DNA of 64,000 nucleotides, taken from NCBI GenBank assembly GCA_963771835.1, contig CAVYVA010000001.1, forward strand, positions 372,001 to 436,000, written 5' to 3'. The position numbers and the translations under genes are program-made. Position 1 is the first letter of the stretch; the number at the start of each line of letters is the position of its first letter. This DNA comes from CAVQCJ01 sp963771835 (GTDB lineage Bacteria > Actinomycetota > Actinomycetes > Prado026). Below the pieces are notes generated by a model, which ran no database searches, was not told where the DNA came from, and worked only from the letters and a program-made list of their open reading frames with translations. Below are positions 47,466-55,265 of the stretch, in pieces.

Positions 47466-48317
47466 GTGAGCGAGCTCGAGGCGATTCCCGAGCTGACCGA
47501 CCCGGTGCTGATCGCGGCGTTCGAGGGCTGGAACGACGCCGCCGACTCGGCCACGGAAGCCATCGAGCACCTCGAGGAGGTCTGGGACGCCGAGCCGGTC
47601 GCCGAGCTGGATCCCGAGGACTACTACGACTTCCAGGTCAACCGCCCGCAGGTGTCGGTGTCCGAGGACGGGGCCCGCGAGATCACCTGGCCGACCACCC
47701 GCGTCTCGGTGGCCCGCGGCGTGGTCCCCGGCCGCGACGTCGTGCTGGTGCGCGGGATCGAGCCGAGCATGCGGTGGCGCTCCTACTGCAACGAGCTGCT
47801 CGGGCTGACCACCGACCTGGGCGTCGAGCTCGTCGTCACCCTGGGGGCGCTGCTCGCCGACACCCCGCACACCCGGCCGATCCCGGTCAGCGGCACCGTC
47901 TCGGACCCCGAGCTCGCCACGGCCATGGACCTGGAGACCTCGCGGTACGAGGGCCCGACCGGCATCGTCGGCGTGCTGCAGGCGGCCTGCGGCGGCATCG
48001 GGCTGCCGGCCGTGTCGATCTGGGCCGCCGTCCCGCACTACGTCGCCCAGCCGCCGTGCCCCAAGGCCACGCTCGCGCTGCTGCGCAAGGTCGAGGACCT
48101 GCTGGACCTGACGGTCCCGCTGGGCGACCTGCCGGAGGAGGCGCGGGCGTGGGAGCGCGGCGTCGACGAGCTGGCGGCCGAGGACGAGGAGATCGCCGAC
48201 TACGTCCGCACGCTCGAGCAGGCCCGGGACACCGCGGACCTGCCGGAGGCCTCCGGCGAGGCGATCGCCCAGGAGTTCGAGCGCTACCTGCGCCGCCGCA
48301 CCGACGAGCGGCCCTGA
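47466..48317 (+). CDS. PAC2-family (proteasome assembly chaperone-like) protein
   Basis: The 283-residue protein has PVLIAAFEGWNDAADSATEA at the start, LVRGIEPSMRWRSYCNELLG, VTLGALLADTPHTRPIPVSG and LQAACGGIGLPAVSIWAAVP, all typical of the actinobacterial PAC2 family. Its function in bacteria is unclear; eukaryotic relatives help assemble proteasomes. GTG at 47466 is the start. The last 13 codons and stop form the left copy of the 44-bp repeat that bounds the mobile element, so integration left the protein intact. Confidence 0.9.
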   Translation: MSELEAIPELTDPVLIAAFEGWNDAADSATEAIEHLEEVWDAEPVAELDPEDYYDFQVNRPQVSVSEDGAREITWPTTRVSVARGVVPGRDVVLVRGIEPSMRWRSYCNELLGLTTDLGVELVVTLGALLADTPHTRPIPVSGTVSDPELATAMDLETSRYEGPTGIVGVLQAACGGIGLPAVSIWAAVPHYVAQPPCPKATLALLRKVEDLLDLTVPLGDLPEEARAWERGVDELAAEDEEIADYVRTLEQARDTADLPEASGEAIAQEFERYLRRRTDERP

Positions 48318-48321
48318 CCCG
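48278..48321 (+). repeat. attL, 44-bp direct repeat
   Basis: The repeat starts cgagcgctacctgcgccgcc and ends ggccctgacccg. It covers the last 13 codons and stop of the PAC2 gene plus four bases. It is identical to 56888-56931. The sequences diverge at 48277 and 48322. Confidence 0.93.
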
Positions 48322-48333
48322 TTGCTAGGCAAC
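48321..48333. repeat. Palindrome GTTGC-TAG-GCAAC at the attL edge
   Basis: A 5-bp inverted repeat with a 3-base spacer begins at the last base of the 44-bp repeat and lies on the element side, 13 bases from the integrase stop. It could be a core-type integrase site or part of a small terminator. Confidence 0.45.
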
Positions 48334-48346
48334 AGGTTTCGGCTCG

Positions 48347-49528
48347 TCAGCTTCCGTCCAGCTCCCCGCGGGCGCACATCGGGCGCACATCGGCCACGGT
48401 GCGGGCCAGCGACTCAAGCGCCGCCCGGCCGGTGTCCTCGTCCCGCGGCAGGCAGTAGGCGTACACGCGCATCGTGGTCACCGGTGAGGCGTGACCCATC
48501 CACCGGGCCACCAGTGGCAGCGGCACACCCCGTGACACCAAGGAGGCGCCGAAGTAGTGCCGCAGGCTGTGCGGGGAGAACCCGACCCCGGTGGCCGCGG
48601 TGAGCCGCTCGTTCAGCGTGTAAGTGCTGTTGCGGGTGGCCGGCTGCCCGTCCGGCAGCTGGAACAGCGGTCGGCTCGGGTGCTGGGCCGCCTCCCCGGG
48701 CCGGCTCAGACCGCCGAGCAGCGCCAGGGTGCCGGCCGGCAGCGGCACCAGCCGCCGCGACGCCGCCGTCTTCAGGTCCAGGTATGCCCGCTCGGGGGTG
48801 GACGTGTCGACCTGGCGGGACACCTGCACGCCCCGCTGGTCCAGGTAGTCCACGTCGGCCAGGGTCAGGCCCAGAACCTCACCGAGCCGCAGCCCGCCGA
48901 ACGCCAGCACCGACATCAGCGCCGCCTCGGCCGGTGTCATCGCGGCACCCAGCAGCCCGGCCACGTCCTGGTCGGACAGGTGCACGTCACGCCGGCGCGG
49001 CGCCGGGTCGCGGCGCACCCGAGCCGCCGGGTTGCTGGCCATCAGCCCGTCCTCGACCGCGGCCGCCAGGGCTTGCCGAAGGATCGAGACTGCATGCGCG
49101 ACGGATCCGGCCGCGTGCGTCGCCTGCCAGCCGGACACTGCCGCCTGCACCACAGACGGACGCAGCTGCGACAGCGGCACCGACCCGAACGCCGGCACGA
49201 ACCAGCCCTCGATCAGCTGACGCCGCTTACGCACCGTGGAGGGGCGCCACCGGCCAGCGTTCGTGACCAACCAGGACCGCAGCCACTCCCCCGTGTTGGT
49301 GCGCGCCAGAACCGGGTCGACCCAGGCGCCGCGGTGCATCGAGGTAGCCACCGCCGCTGCCCGCCGGTCGGCATCAGCCTTGCGGTCGAACGCCTCCGTC
49401 CGCTGGCCGCCGCCCGGGTCGCGGTAGCGCACCGCCCAGCGCTTGCCGCGGCCGTGTTTGGCTGAGCGCACCGATTGCCCGTCCGGTCCGCGCCGCGAGC
49501 TGTGCCACTGGTCGACTACCTGAGCCAC
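48347..49528 (-). CDS. int: Tyrosine recombinase integrase
   Basis: The 393-residue integrase has an N-terminal arm-binding region (GKRWAVRYRDPGGGQRTEAF), a SAM-like core-binding domain and a catalytic domain. Catalytic residues are Arg in GGLRLGEVLGLTLADVDYL, HxxR in FSPHSLRHYFGASLVSRG, His in ARWMGHASPVTT and the nucleophile Tyr in MRVYAYCLPRDEDTG. It should insert the element at the 44-bp site. Its 3' end also contains tandem 11-bp repeats matching the other end of the element. It starts two bases after the upstream gene. Confidence 0.95.
   Translation of the reverse strand: MAQVVDQWHSSRRGPDGQSVRSAKHGRGKRWAVRYRDPGGGQRTEAFDRKADADRRAAAVATSMHRGAWVDPVLARTNTGEWLRSWLVTNAGRWRPSTVRKRRQLIEGWFVPAFGSVPLSQLRPSVVQAAVSGWQATHAAGSVAHAVSILRQALAAAVEDGLMASNPAARVRRDPAPRRRDVHLSDQDVAGLLGAAMTPAEAALMSVLAFGGLRLGEVLGLTLADVDYLDQRGVQVSRQVDTSTPERAYLDLKTAASRRLVPLPAGTLALLGGLSRPGEAAQHPSRPLFQLPDGQPATRNSTYTLNERLTAATGVGFSPHSLRHYFGASLVSRGVPLPLVARWMGHASPVTTMRVYAYCLPRDEDTGRAALESLARTVADVRPMCARGELDGS
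48370..48391. repeat. Left tandem 11-bp repeats (candidate integrase arm sites)
   Basis: The 11-mer gggcgcacatc occurs twice without a gap, about 50 bp inside attL and within the end of int. The same pair (one copy ending in t) is found 120 bp inside attR in the same orientation. This placement fits arm-type integrase binding sites. Confidence 0.65.
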
Positions 49529-49530
49529 GG

Positions 49531-50103
49531 TCAGCCCTTCCCCTCGTTAGATCGGTGGGTGTCGGTGAGCATCCCGGCGTCACGGGCCTTGCGGATTGCC
49601 TTGGACGCCGTGTCCGGGCCGATGCTCAGGCCCCGGGCAACAGCCAGCCTCGGCCGCGGCTTACGCGCCGGGTCCGCGCTGCCCGCGGCCGCTAGTTCGT
49701 CTTCGTACAGCTGCGCGACGTGCCCGAGAAACGCCTTGTCCCACACGTGCCCGGGCCGCCGCGCACGCAGCTCGTCCGCGACCGCGGCACCCAGCCCGGG
49801 CGGTGCCCACTGCGCGGCGAGCCGGTCCACGTGGTCGTCCAGGTGAGGCTGCAGGTGCCGACGGATCGTGGCGGTGAGCCACCGAAAGGTAAACGTGCCG
49901 CCCGGGCCTGGTGTCACAGTGAGCCCCCGCAGCTCGGGCACACCGTCAACGCTCGCCCAGGCGGCCGACAGGACCGCGCCGGTATCGGTGTCGTGGACGT
50001 TGACGACGCCGGCCACGCCCTGCTCGAACAGGTCTGCGAGCTCACCGGCGGTCCACCCTTGCCATGCATCCGTGGGTGACAAGGCTTCCTCGGAGTCGGT
50101 CAT
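49531..50103 (-). CDS. Element protein with C-terminal helix-turn-helix-like region
   Basis: The 190-residue protein starts MTDSEEALSPTDAWQGWTAG. Its C-terminal third (PRPRLAVARGLSIGPDTASK, then AIRKARDAGMLTDTH) resembles a winged or helix-turn-helix DNA-binding domain. The middle part is of unknown type (VNVHDTDTGAVLSAAWASVD). It lies directly upstream of int and divergent from the xis operon, a position typical of a regulator or integrase accessory protein. Confidence 0.7.
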   Translation of the reverse strand: MTDSEEALSPTDAWQGWTAGELADLFEQGVAGVVNVHDTDTGAVLSAAWASVDGVPELRGLTVTPGPGGTFTFRWLTATIRRHLQPHLDDHVDRLAAQWAPPGLGAAVADELRARRPGHVWDKAFLGHVAQLYEDELAAAGSADPARKPRPRLAVARGLSIGPDTASKAIRKARDAGMLTDTHRSNEGKG

Positions 50104-50218
50104 GGCCGCGACTGTAGCGAAAATCCGGGCTTATTCAAGGATCATTGCCATGCGTTCCTCGGAAATGGCAAGGTTACAGCCTTGTAATCCGTGGCAACCG
50201 TGGGCCATCGTCGGTCGC
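50104..50218. promoter_or_regulatory. Divergent control region of the element
   Basis: This 115-bp gap between the leftward int unit and the rightward xis operon is clearly more AT-rich than its surroundings. It contains TTACAgcctTGTAA at 50174-50187, a perfect 5-bp inverted repeat with a 4-base spacer, a candidate operator for a lysogeny-type switch. Promoters for both directions should lie here, but none could be assigned with confidence. Confidence 0.5.
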
Positions 50219-50443
50219 ATGAGAACACGCACGCCTCGCGCTCCGGTTGCCCGACCGGACCCGACGACGACCCCCACGCTCCGCGCCTCCGAGGTCGCCG
50301 CGATCTTCGACGTGGGCCTGGACAGCATCTACCGGGCCGCGCAGTCCGGCGAGCTTCCGTGCCTCCGGATCGGCGTCAGCTACCGCTTCCCCACAACCGC
50401 GATCCTGCGCATGCTCGATGACGCCGGCGAGGCAGTCGGATGA
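50219..50443 (+). CDS. MerR-like excisionase/helix-turn-helix protein
   Basis: The 74-residue protein has a single winged helix, LRASEVAAIFDVGLDSIYRA then AQSGELPCLRIGVSYRFPT, typical of the excise/HTH_17 family. It is probably the excisionase or a repressor. ATG at 50219 opens the rightward operon and its stop overlaps the next start by four bases. Confidence 0.82.
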   Translation: MRTRTPRAPVARPDPTTTPTLRASEVAAIFDVGLDSIYRAAQSGELPCLRIGVSYRFPTTAILRMLDDAGEAVG

Positions 50444-50643
50444 CCACCCGACGCCCGCTGGCCGACACCGCAGGCGCCGCGTCGTACACCGGCCTGACAG
50501 CCCGGTTCATCCGTCGTCGGGTCGAGCTGGGCGAGATCCCCTACGTCAAGGTCGGCCGACTCGTCCGCTTCGACCTGGACGACCTGGACGGCTGGCTGGA
50601 CGGGCAGCGCATTGAGCCACACGACGAGGCGCGCACCGGCTGA
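50440..50643 (+). CDS. Second excisionase-like helix-turn-helix protein
   Basis: The 67-residue protein contains ADTAGAASYTGLTARFIRRR and VELGEIPYVKVGRLVRFDLD, then DLDGWLDGQRIEP, the complete excise-family winged helix. Two such genes in tandem suggest one excisionase and one regulator. Its ATG overlaps the previous stop (ATGA). Confidence 0.82.
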   Translation: MTTRRPLADTAGAASYTGLTARFIRRRVELGEIPYVKVGRLVRFDLDDLDGWLDGQRIEPHDEARTG

Positions 50644-50688
50644 TCCCTCGCCCTGACCTCATCCGCGAGCAAGGCGAGGAGACCAGCC

Positions 50689-50904
50689 GTGTGCGCATCA
50701 TCCCGCGGCGCCGCCGCGGTCGATCACCAAGCGCAGCTAGCCGCCGCGCAGGTTCGGCTGCGTGACCAGCTGGCCGTGGCCCGTATGGCCGGTGACCAGG
50801 CCTGGACGGTCGAGCTGGTCGCCCAGCTCGACCTGCTGTACATGCGCCGCCGCGCCCGCCCGGACCGGGTGGCCGGCGAGCTGCGCCGCCGTGGTGCGTC
50901 ATGA
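50689..50904 (+). CDS. Small helical element protein, function unknown
   Basis: The 71-residue protein is Ala/Arg-rich with a long helix (VDHQAQLAAAQVRLRDQLAV, then ARMAGDQAWTVELVAQLDLL). GTG at 50689 follows a GAGGAG site eight bases upstream. The stop overlaps the next start by four bases. No family is recognised. Confidence 0.6.
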   Translation: MCASSRGAAAVDHQAQLAAAQVRLRDQLAVARMAGDQAWTVELVAQLDLLYMRRRARPDRVAGELRRRGAS

Positions 50905-51479
50905 GCTGGGAGCTGGTGGACGACCGTTTCCACTGTCACCGCAAGGTCGCGGCGCTGCGCGAATCGGAGCACTACCCGCACGCGCTCGCGGTCTGGGTGC
51001 TGTCTCTGTCGTGGTGCGGCGCCCAGGATGCCGAACGCTGGACGGGTCACGTGACCCACGACGTGGTGGCCGCGTTCGGCATCCCGGACTGGCCGGCCGG
51101 CGTGATCGAGCTTGTACGCGTCGGGCTGTGGGATGACGGGCCGAACGGCGGCTGGACCTTCCACGACTGGGACACCTGGAATGGCGCCGGCGGCCGTGCG
51201 GATCGTGACCGTGAACAGAACGCGCAGCGCCAGCGTGCCAAGCGATGGAAGGACTGCCGCGAGGGGCGCCACGACCGTCACTGTCCGACAACGACGCCCG
51301 ATGGTGAGCCGTGGACATGCCCGGCGCGCGCCACCCGCGCAGGGCGGGTCACGGCGGGTCACGTGACCCCGGGACGGGCCGGGTCGGGTCGGGCCGGGCC
51401 CAGGGAAGTCAACCCCGCTGGTAAAGGAACAACACCACGCATGCCTGCACGCGCGAGCGACGACCACGGTGCACCGTGA
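50901..51479 (+). CDS. Phage-type replication-associated protein
   Basis: The 192-residue protein starts MSWELVDDRFHCHRKVAALR and continues with HALAVWVLSLSWCGAQ and GWTFHDWDTWN. This VDDxFHxHxKV...A..lWV...sWC pattern is seen in actinophage and integrative-element proteins next to replication genes. The C-terminal part is Arg/Gly/Pro-rich and probably disordered. It may be a replisome organiser; that is inference from the family pattern. Confidence 0.65.
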   Translation: MSWELVDDRFHCHRKVAALRESEHYPHALAVWVLSLSWCGAQDAERWTGHVTHDVVAAFGIPDWPAGVIELVRVGLWDDGPNGGWTFHDWDTWNGAGGRADRDREQNAQRQRAKRWKDCREGRHDRHCPTTTPDGEPWTCPARATRAGRVTAGHVTPGRAGSGRAGPREVNPAGKGTTPRMPARASDDHGAP

Positions 51480-51736
51480 CCGGTGCTGTGGGTCGCCGCC
51501 CTGAGGTGTGGGCGCAGCTGCTGCCGTCCGGTGCGGTTGCCCTGTCCGGTGATGACGCGCACCGGGTGGCTCGGATGCTCGCCAGCGATGCCGTGCGCCC
51601 CGGCGGCCGCGGCCGCTGGTGCGTGCCTCCCGGGTCCGCACCGGACGTGTCCGCGTACTGCCAGGCCTGGCACCTGCTGCTGGTCTGGCGCCGCGCAGCG
51701 TCACGTGACGCGGACACTGCTGGGGATGCGCAGTGA
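51476..51736 (+). CDS. Small element protein, function unknown
   Basis: The 86-residue protein starts MTGAVGRRPEVWAQLLPSGA (GTG) and includes LSGDDAHRVARMLASDAV and CQAWHLLLVWRRAASRD. It overlaps both neighbours by four bases. No domain is recognised. Confidence 0.6.
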   Translation: MTGAVGRRPEVWAQLLPSGAVALSGDDAHRVARMLASDAVRPGGRGRWCVPPGSAPDVSAYCQAWHLLLVWRRAASRDADTAGDAQ

Positions 51737-52146
51737 ACGCGCCGCGGCGCGCCGGCACCCGCGCCGAAACTGCCGTTGTCACGTGGCTGCGTGGCTGCGG
51801 CTGGCCGTACGTCGAACGCCGCGCCCTGTGCGGATCCCGGGACCGCGGGGACGTGGCCGGCCTGGTCGGTGTCGTGGTCGAGGTCAAGGCCGAGCGGCGC
51901 ACCGACCTGGCCGGGTGGCTGGCCGAGCTCACCGCCGAGGTCACCCACGACCACGCCGACCTAGGCGTGGTCATCGTCAAGCGCCGCGGCTGCACCGACC
52001 CGGGTAGCTGGTACGCGCTGACCGACGCCGGCACGTTCGCGGCGCTGCTGACAGCTGCCGGCTACGGCGGCACCGAGTCCCTGCCCGCCCGCCAGCGGAG
52101 CACCGACGGGCCGGGGATCCCGGCCAGGACGGAGAACACGCCTTGA
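51733..52146 (+). CDS. PD-(D/E)XK Holliday-junction-resolvase-like nuclease
   Basis: The 137-residue protein has a clear nuclease core: RAGTRAETAVVTWLRGCGWP, ERRALCGSRDRGDVAGLVGV and VVEVKAERRTDLAGWLAEL, giving the E...D...ExK residues. This matches resolvase-like nucleases found next to recombinases in actinophages. GTG at 51733 overlaps the previous stop. Confidence 0.75.
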   Translation: MNAPRRAGTRAETAVVTWLRGCGWPYVERRALCGSRDRGDVAGLVGVVVEVKAERRTDLAGWLAELTAEVTHDHADLGVVIVKRRGCTDPGSWYALTDAGTFAALLTAAGYGGTESLPARQRSTDGPGIPARTENTP

Positions 52147-52418
52147 CCGATGCCGACCCGACCTGCCCGACGTGCACGCCCACCGTCGACACCCGCGACG
52201 ACGTTCCCGTGATCGTGCACGCGCCGGGCTGCCCACCGCCGGCACGCTTCCTGGCCGCCACGTACGACGGGCCGAACGTGTGCCCGTACTGCGGCGGCCC
52301 GGTGGTCGGAGAGCTGGACCGGGCCGACGATGACGACCCGAGCTCGCGCCCGGACCTAGTGCTGGTGACCGGCTGGCGGTGCCTGATCGGCTGCGCGCTG
52401 TCCGGGGACCAGCCGTGA
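52143..52418 (+). CDS. Small zinc-finger-like element protein
   Basis: The 91-residue protein has CPTC near the N-terminus and CPYCGGPVVGE in the middle, plus Cys in GWRCLIGCALSG, enough for one or two zinc sites. TTG at 52143 overlaps the resolvase-like stop (TTGA), and the stop overlaps the recT start. Function is unknown. Confidence 0.62.
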   Translation: MTDADPTCPTCTPTVDTRDDVPVIVHAPGCPPPARFLAATYDGPNVCPYCGGPVVGELDRADDDDPSSRPDLVLVTGWRCLIGCALSGDQP

Positions 52419-53332
52419 CCGACGACGCGGACCCGCGCGCGCAGCTGCTGTCGGTGCCGGCCGCCACAGTGCAGCAGCTCGCGCCGGTCGACCTGGACGC
52501 GCGGATGCGGTACGCGCAGGCGTTGGCGTTCGCCGGGGTGCTGCCACCGGTGTACCGGCGACAGCCGGCCAACCTGCTGTATGCGCTGGCGTACGCGGAC
52601 GCGCTGGACCTGCCGCTGCCGGCGATCCTGACCGGGCTGCACGTCATCGACGGCAAGCCCGGGCTGTCAGCGCAGCTGATGGCCGCGGTGGTCCGCCGCG
52701 CTGGGCACCGGCTGCGCAGCACCGGTGATGACCGGCAGGCCGTCGCGGAGCTGACCCGCCGCGATGACCCGGACTACACGTTCCGCGCCGTGTTCACCCT
52801 GGAGGACGCCGCCCGGGCCGGGCTGCTGCAGCGGGACAACTGGCACGCCTACCCGGCCGCGATGCTCAAAGCACGCGCCATCGCAGCGGTGTGCCGGGAG
52901 GCCTGCCCGGAGGCGCTGGCCGGCGCCGCGTACGTCCCCGACGAGCTGACCCGGGCCGGCGACCCACCACACACCGACACCGTGCCCGACCAGGCCGAGC
53001 CGCTAACCGGCCGGCTCACCCGCGGCACCGGCCCGGACCCCGACGACCCGTGGACCCGACCCGACCCCGCCCCGCCGCCGCCGGTCTGCGGGCCGGACGC
53101 GCCGGTGACAGACGCGCAGCTGCGCATGCTCGGCGTGCTGTGCACCCGGGCCGGCCTGACCGACCGGGCGGACGCGATCGAGCTGGTCGCCGCGGTCATC
53201 GGCCGGCCGGTGGCGTCCCGGTCGGAGCTGACCCGCGGTGAAGCGTCGCGGGTGATCGAGCACCTGTCCGACCTGGTGGGTCCGCCCGACGAGCCGCCGC
53301 CGGCCGGCGATGGTCCGGGCGGGTCGGTGTGA
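52415..53332 (+). CDS. RecT-family single-strand annealing protein
   Basis: The 305-residue protein matches the RecT pattern: RMRYAQALAFAGVLPPVYRR, QPANLLYALAYADALDLPLP, LTGLHVIDGKPGLSAQLMAA, WHAYPAAMLKARAIAAVCRE and GAAYVPDELTRAGD. The C-terminal part is Pro-rich followed by a small helical domain. It would anneal homologous strands during element recombination or replication. GTG at 52415 overlaps the previous stop. Confidence 0.85.
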   Translation: MTDDADPRAQLLSVPAATVQQLAPVDLDARMRYAQALAFAGVLPPVYRRQPANLLYALAYADALDLPLPAILTGLHVIDGKPGLSAQLMAAVVRRAGHRLRSTGDDRQAVAELTRRDDPDYTFRAVFTLEDAARAGLLQRDNWHAYPAAMLKARAIAAVCREACPEALAGAAYVPDELTRAGDPPHTDTVPDQAEPLTGRLTRGTGPDPDDPWTRPDPAPPPPVCGPDAPVTDAQLRMLGVLCTRAGLTDRADAIELVAAVIGRPVASRSELTRGEASRVIEHLSDLVGPPDEPPPAGDGPGGSV

Positions 53333-53634
53333 ACGCGCGCCGCTGGGCCGGGATCGCGCTCGGGCTGTACACCGTGGCCGGGCTGCTGGTCGCTGTGGCG
53401 CTGCTGGCCGCGTTCGGACGCGGTGTCGCCGCCGTGTCCGCACTCGCCGCCGCCGTATGGGTGCTCGGTGAGCTGGCCGCATCCCGCGCGGCGGCCAGTC
53501 GACCGGGTGCGTCACCGACCGCGACCGCACCAGGCGCGGCGCCAGCCGGCCGACCAGCCGCTGCCCACCACGGTGCCCCCGACCACCGACACCCGCGCCG
53601 GCGCTGGCCGCGCGCAGGAAGGACCACACCATGA
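53329..53634 (+). CDS. Small membrane protein
   Basis: The 101-residue protein has two hydrophobic segments (ALGLYTVAGLLVAVALLAAF and VAAVSALAAAVWVLGELAAS) followed by a Pro/Ala/Arg-rich tail. It overlaps both neighbours by four bases. No family is recognised; a holin-like or signalling role cannot be judged. Confidence 0.55.
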   Translation: MNARRWAGIALGLYTVAGLLVAVALLAAFGRGVAAVSALAAAVWVLGELAASRAAASRPGASPTATAPGAAPAGRPAAAHHGAPDHRHPRRRWPRAGRTTP

Positions 53635-54455
53635 CCGACACCGACCCCGGCCTGTCACACGTCACCGTGCAGCCCGCGCCGCCGGCTCCGACCTTCCACG
53701 CGGTGATCGGCCCGCTGCCCGAATGGCTGCCCGGCGACGATGACCGCGCCGACCAGCCGCCGGCGTGGAGGCACGGCTACGCCGCCGGGTGGGCGGCCCG
53801 CGCACGGTCGGAGAACCAGCCGCCGGACGGGCCTATCGGGGGTCAGCGGCTCGATCAGCGGCGGCTGACATGGGCCCTGGCCGACGCGGTAGCCGGCATG
53901 CACCCGCTCGACACCGCGCCGCCGCTGCCGGACCTGGCCCCGCCCGGGCTGGTCGCTGTGTGCCCGGACCCGCCCGCCCAGTTGCGCGACGTGTGGTGGC
54001 TGGGCTGGGAGTACGCGCACGCCGCCGACCTGCCGCACCTGGTCGCCGCGCTGCGCGCTGCGGCCACCGACCCCGACGCCGCCGAGCTGGCCGGCGAGCA
54101 CCTGGCCCCGATGCCGCGTCAGCCCGACCTGGCCGGTGTGGACGTGCGGCCCCGGGTCAGGTTCGCCGCCTACGCCGCGCGCGCCTGGTGGTCAGCGTGG
54201 CCGCACCTGGACCGCGCCGACGACGTGGCCCGCCTCGCGCTGACCGACCCGAACGCACCCGCGCACCTGAACGCGCGTGCTCGTGTCCTAGCGGCCGCCG
54301 ACGCCAGGTCACACGCGGCCCGGTTCGCCAGCGCCGACGAGACGCTGACCGCGGCCACCCGGTGCACCCGGTGGAAGCGGGCCGACGGCGTGGGCGAGCT
54401 GCCATGGGAGTGCCTGCGCCAGCTCGACGTCATCGCCGGCCAGTGGGCGCGATGA
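53631..54455 (+). CDS. Hypothetical element protein
   Basis: The 274-residue protein is rich in Ala, Pro, Asp and Trp, with segments such as WWLGWEYAHAADLPHLVAAL and WSAWPHLDRADDVARLALTD that look helical. No domain is recognised. ATG at 53631 overlaps the previous stop, and the stop overlaps a short frame at 54452. Confidence 0.6.
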   Translation: MTDTDPGLSHVTVQPAPPAPTFHAVIGPLPEWLPGDDDRADQPPAWRHGYAAGWAARARSENQPPDGPIGGQRLDQRRLTWALADAVAGMHPLDTAPPLPDLAPPGLVAVCPDPPAQLRDVWWLGWEYAHAADLPHLVAALRAAATDPDAAELAGEHLAPMPRQPDLAGVDVRPRVRFAAYAARAWWSAWPHLDRADDVARLALTDPNAPAHLNARARVLAAADARSHAARFASADETLTAATRCTRWKRADGVGELPWECLRQLDVIAGQWAR

Positions 54456-54508
54456 CCGGCCCGCACGGTGCTGTGCCGCAGCTGCCGCGCCCACCTAGTC
54501 GCCGTTAG
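54452..54508 (+). CDS. Very short terminal frame of the element operon (18 residues)
   Basis: An ATG overlapping the previous stop (ATGA) opens an 18-codon frame, MTGPHGAVPQLPRPPSRR. Such a start is how every previous gene of the operon begins, so this may be the stump of a larger gene cut off where the convergent gene's 3' end (54495) begins. It may also be chance. Confidence 0.25.
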   Translation: MTGPHGAVPQLPRPPSRR

Positions 54509-55265
54509 CCGGGTCGGGGTCCAGCTCGTCCACCCGGCGCGTCAGCTCGTCCACCACTGGCAGGTCGGCGCCGAACACGATGCGGCTCCCGGAGCTGAGT
54601 AGCAGCAGCGCGGGTCGCAGCGCGAGGCCGGCAGCGTCGGTGGCGCTCACGTTGCCGGCCTTGCCGATCTCGATGGCGCCGGTGGGGCCCGGCTGCCGCT
54701 GTTGGGCCACGATCATCTCGCTGCTGTGGACGGCTTCCTGTGTCATGGCGTAGGTCAGGCGGACCCGCGAGCGCATGTACCGGTCGATGCCCGGTGCGGT
54801 GGCGATACCCGGTCTCGGCTCGATCCCACGTTCCCGCAGGTCCTCGGCCGCCTTCCGCTGCTGCGCCTCCAACTCCCCGAGCCTGTCCGCCTTGTCTCCG
54901 GCCTCGGGCATCGCGCTGGCTGCCGTCTCGATCACGCCGCGGAGGCGGCGCAACCCGTCCAAGTACCGACCGGCCACCAGGCTCCACCGCCGGGCCTCGT
55001 CCGCAGCGGCGTATTCGGCCAACCAGACGGAGTCCTCGATCACCGGCCGGCACAGCACCATGACCGCGGACGGCATCGCCGGCTGTCCATTCGTGACGTA
55101 GGCGAGTGCGCGCAACATCTCGCGGGCGTGGGCGAGCACGGTCACGGCCATCACGTCCGGCGTCGGCCGTTCCCCCTCGCCCATGTGCACCTGGTCGAAG
55201 GCGGCCACAATGTCGTCGAGCAGCGGGATCACTCGCGGGTCGTCCTGGTCTGCCTGGTCAGTCAC
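54495..55265 (-). CDS. Cargo protein, possibly DUF5677/HEPN-like
   Basis: The 256-residue mostly helical protein starts MTDQADQDDPRVIPLLDDIV. The segment VMVLCRPVIEDSVWLAEYAA followed by a long helix, and later LTYAMTQEAVHSSEMIV, resembles the R...E and Y..S..vH patterns of DUF5677-like proteins. This resemblance is tentative. It lies on the strand opposite to the recombination operon, near attR, where satellites and prophages often carry defence or toxin genes. Confidence 0.5.
   Translation of the reverse strand: MTDQADQDDPRVIPLLDDIVAAFDQVHMGEGERPTPDVMAVTVLAHAREMLRALAYVTNGQPAMPSAVMVLCRPVIEDSVWLAEYAAADEARRWSLVAGRYLDGLRRLRGVIETAASAMPEAGDKADRLGELEAQQRKAAEDLRERGIEPRPGIATAPGIDRYMRSRVRLTYAMTQEAVHSSEMIVAQQRQPGPTGAIEIGKAGNVSATDAAGLALRPALLLLSSGSRIVFGADLPVVDELTRRVDELDPDPANGD

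Noticed and set aside
48278..48321. tRNA gene as the attachment site
   Set aside because: The repeat encodes the PAC2 C-terminus and cannot fold as a tRNA 3' half; no T-loop or CCA-like end is seen.
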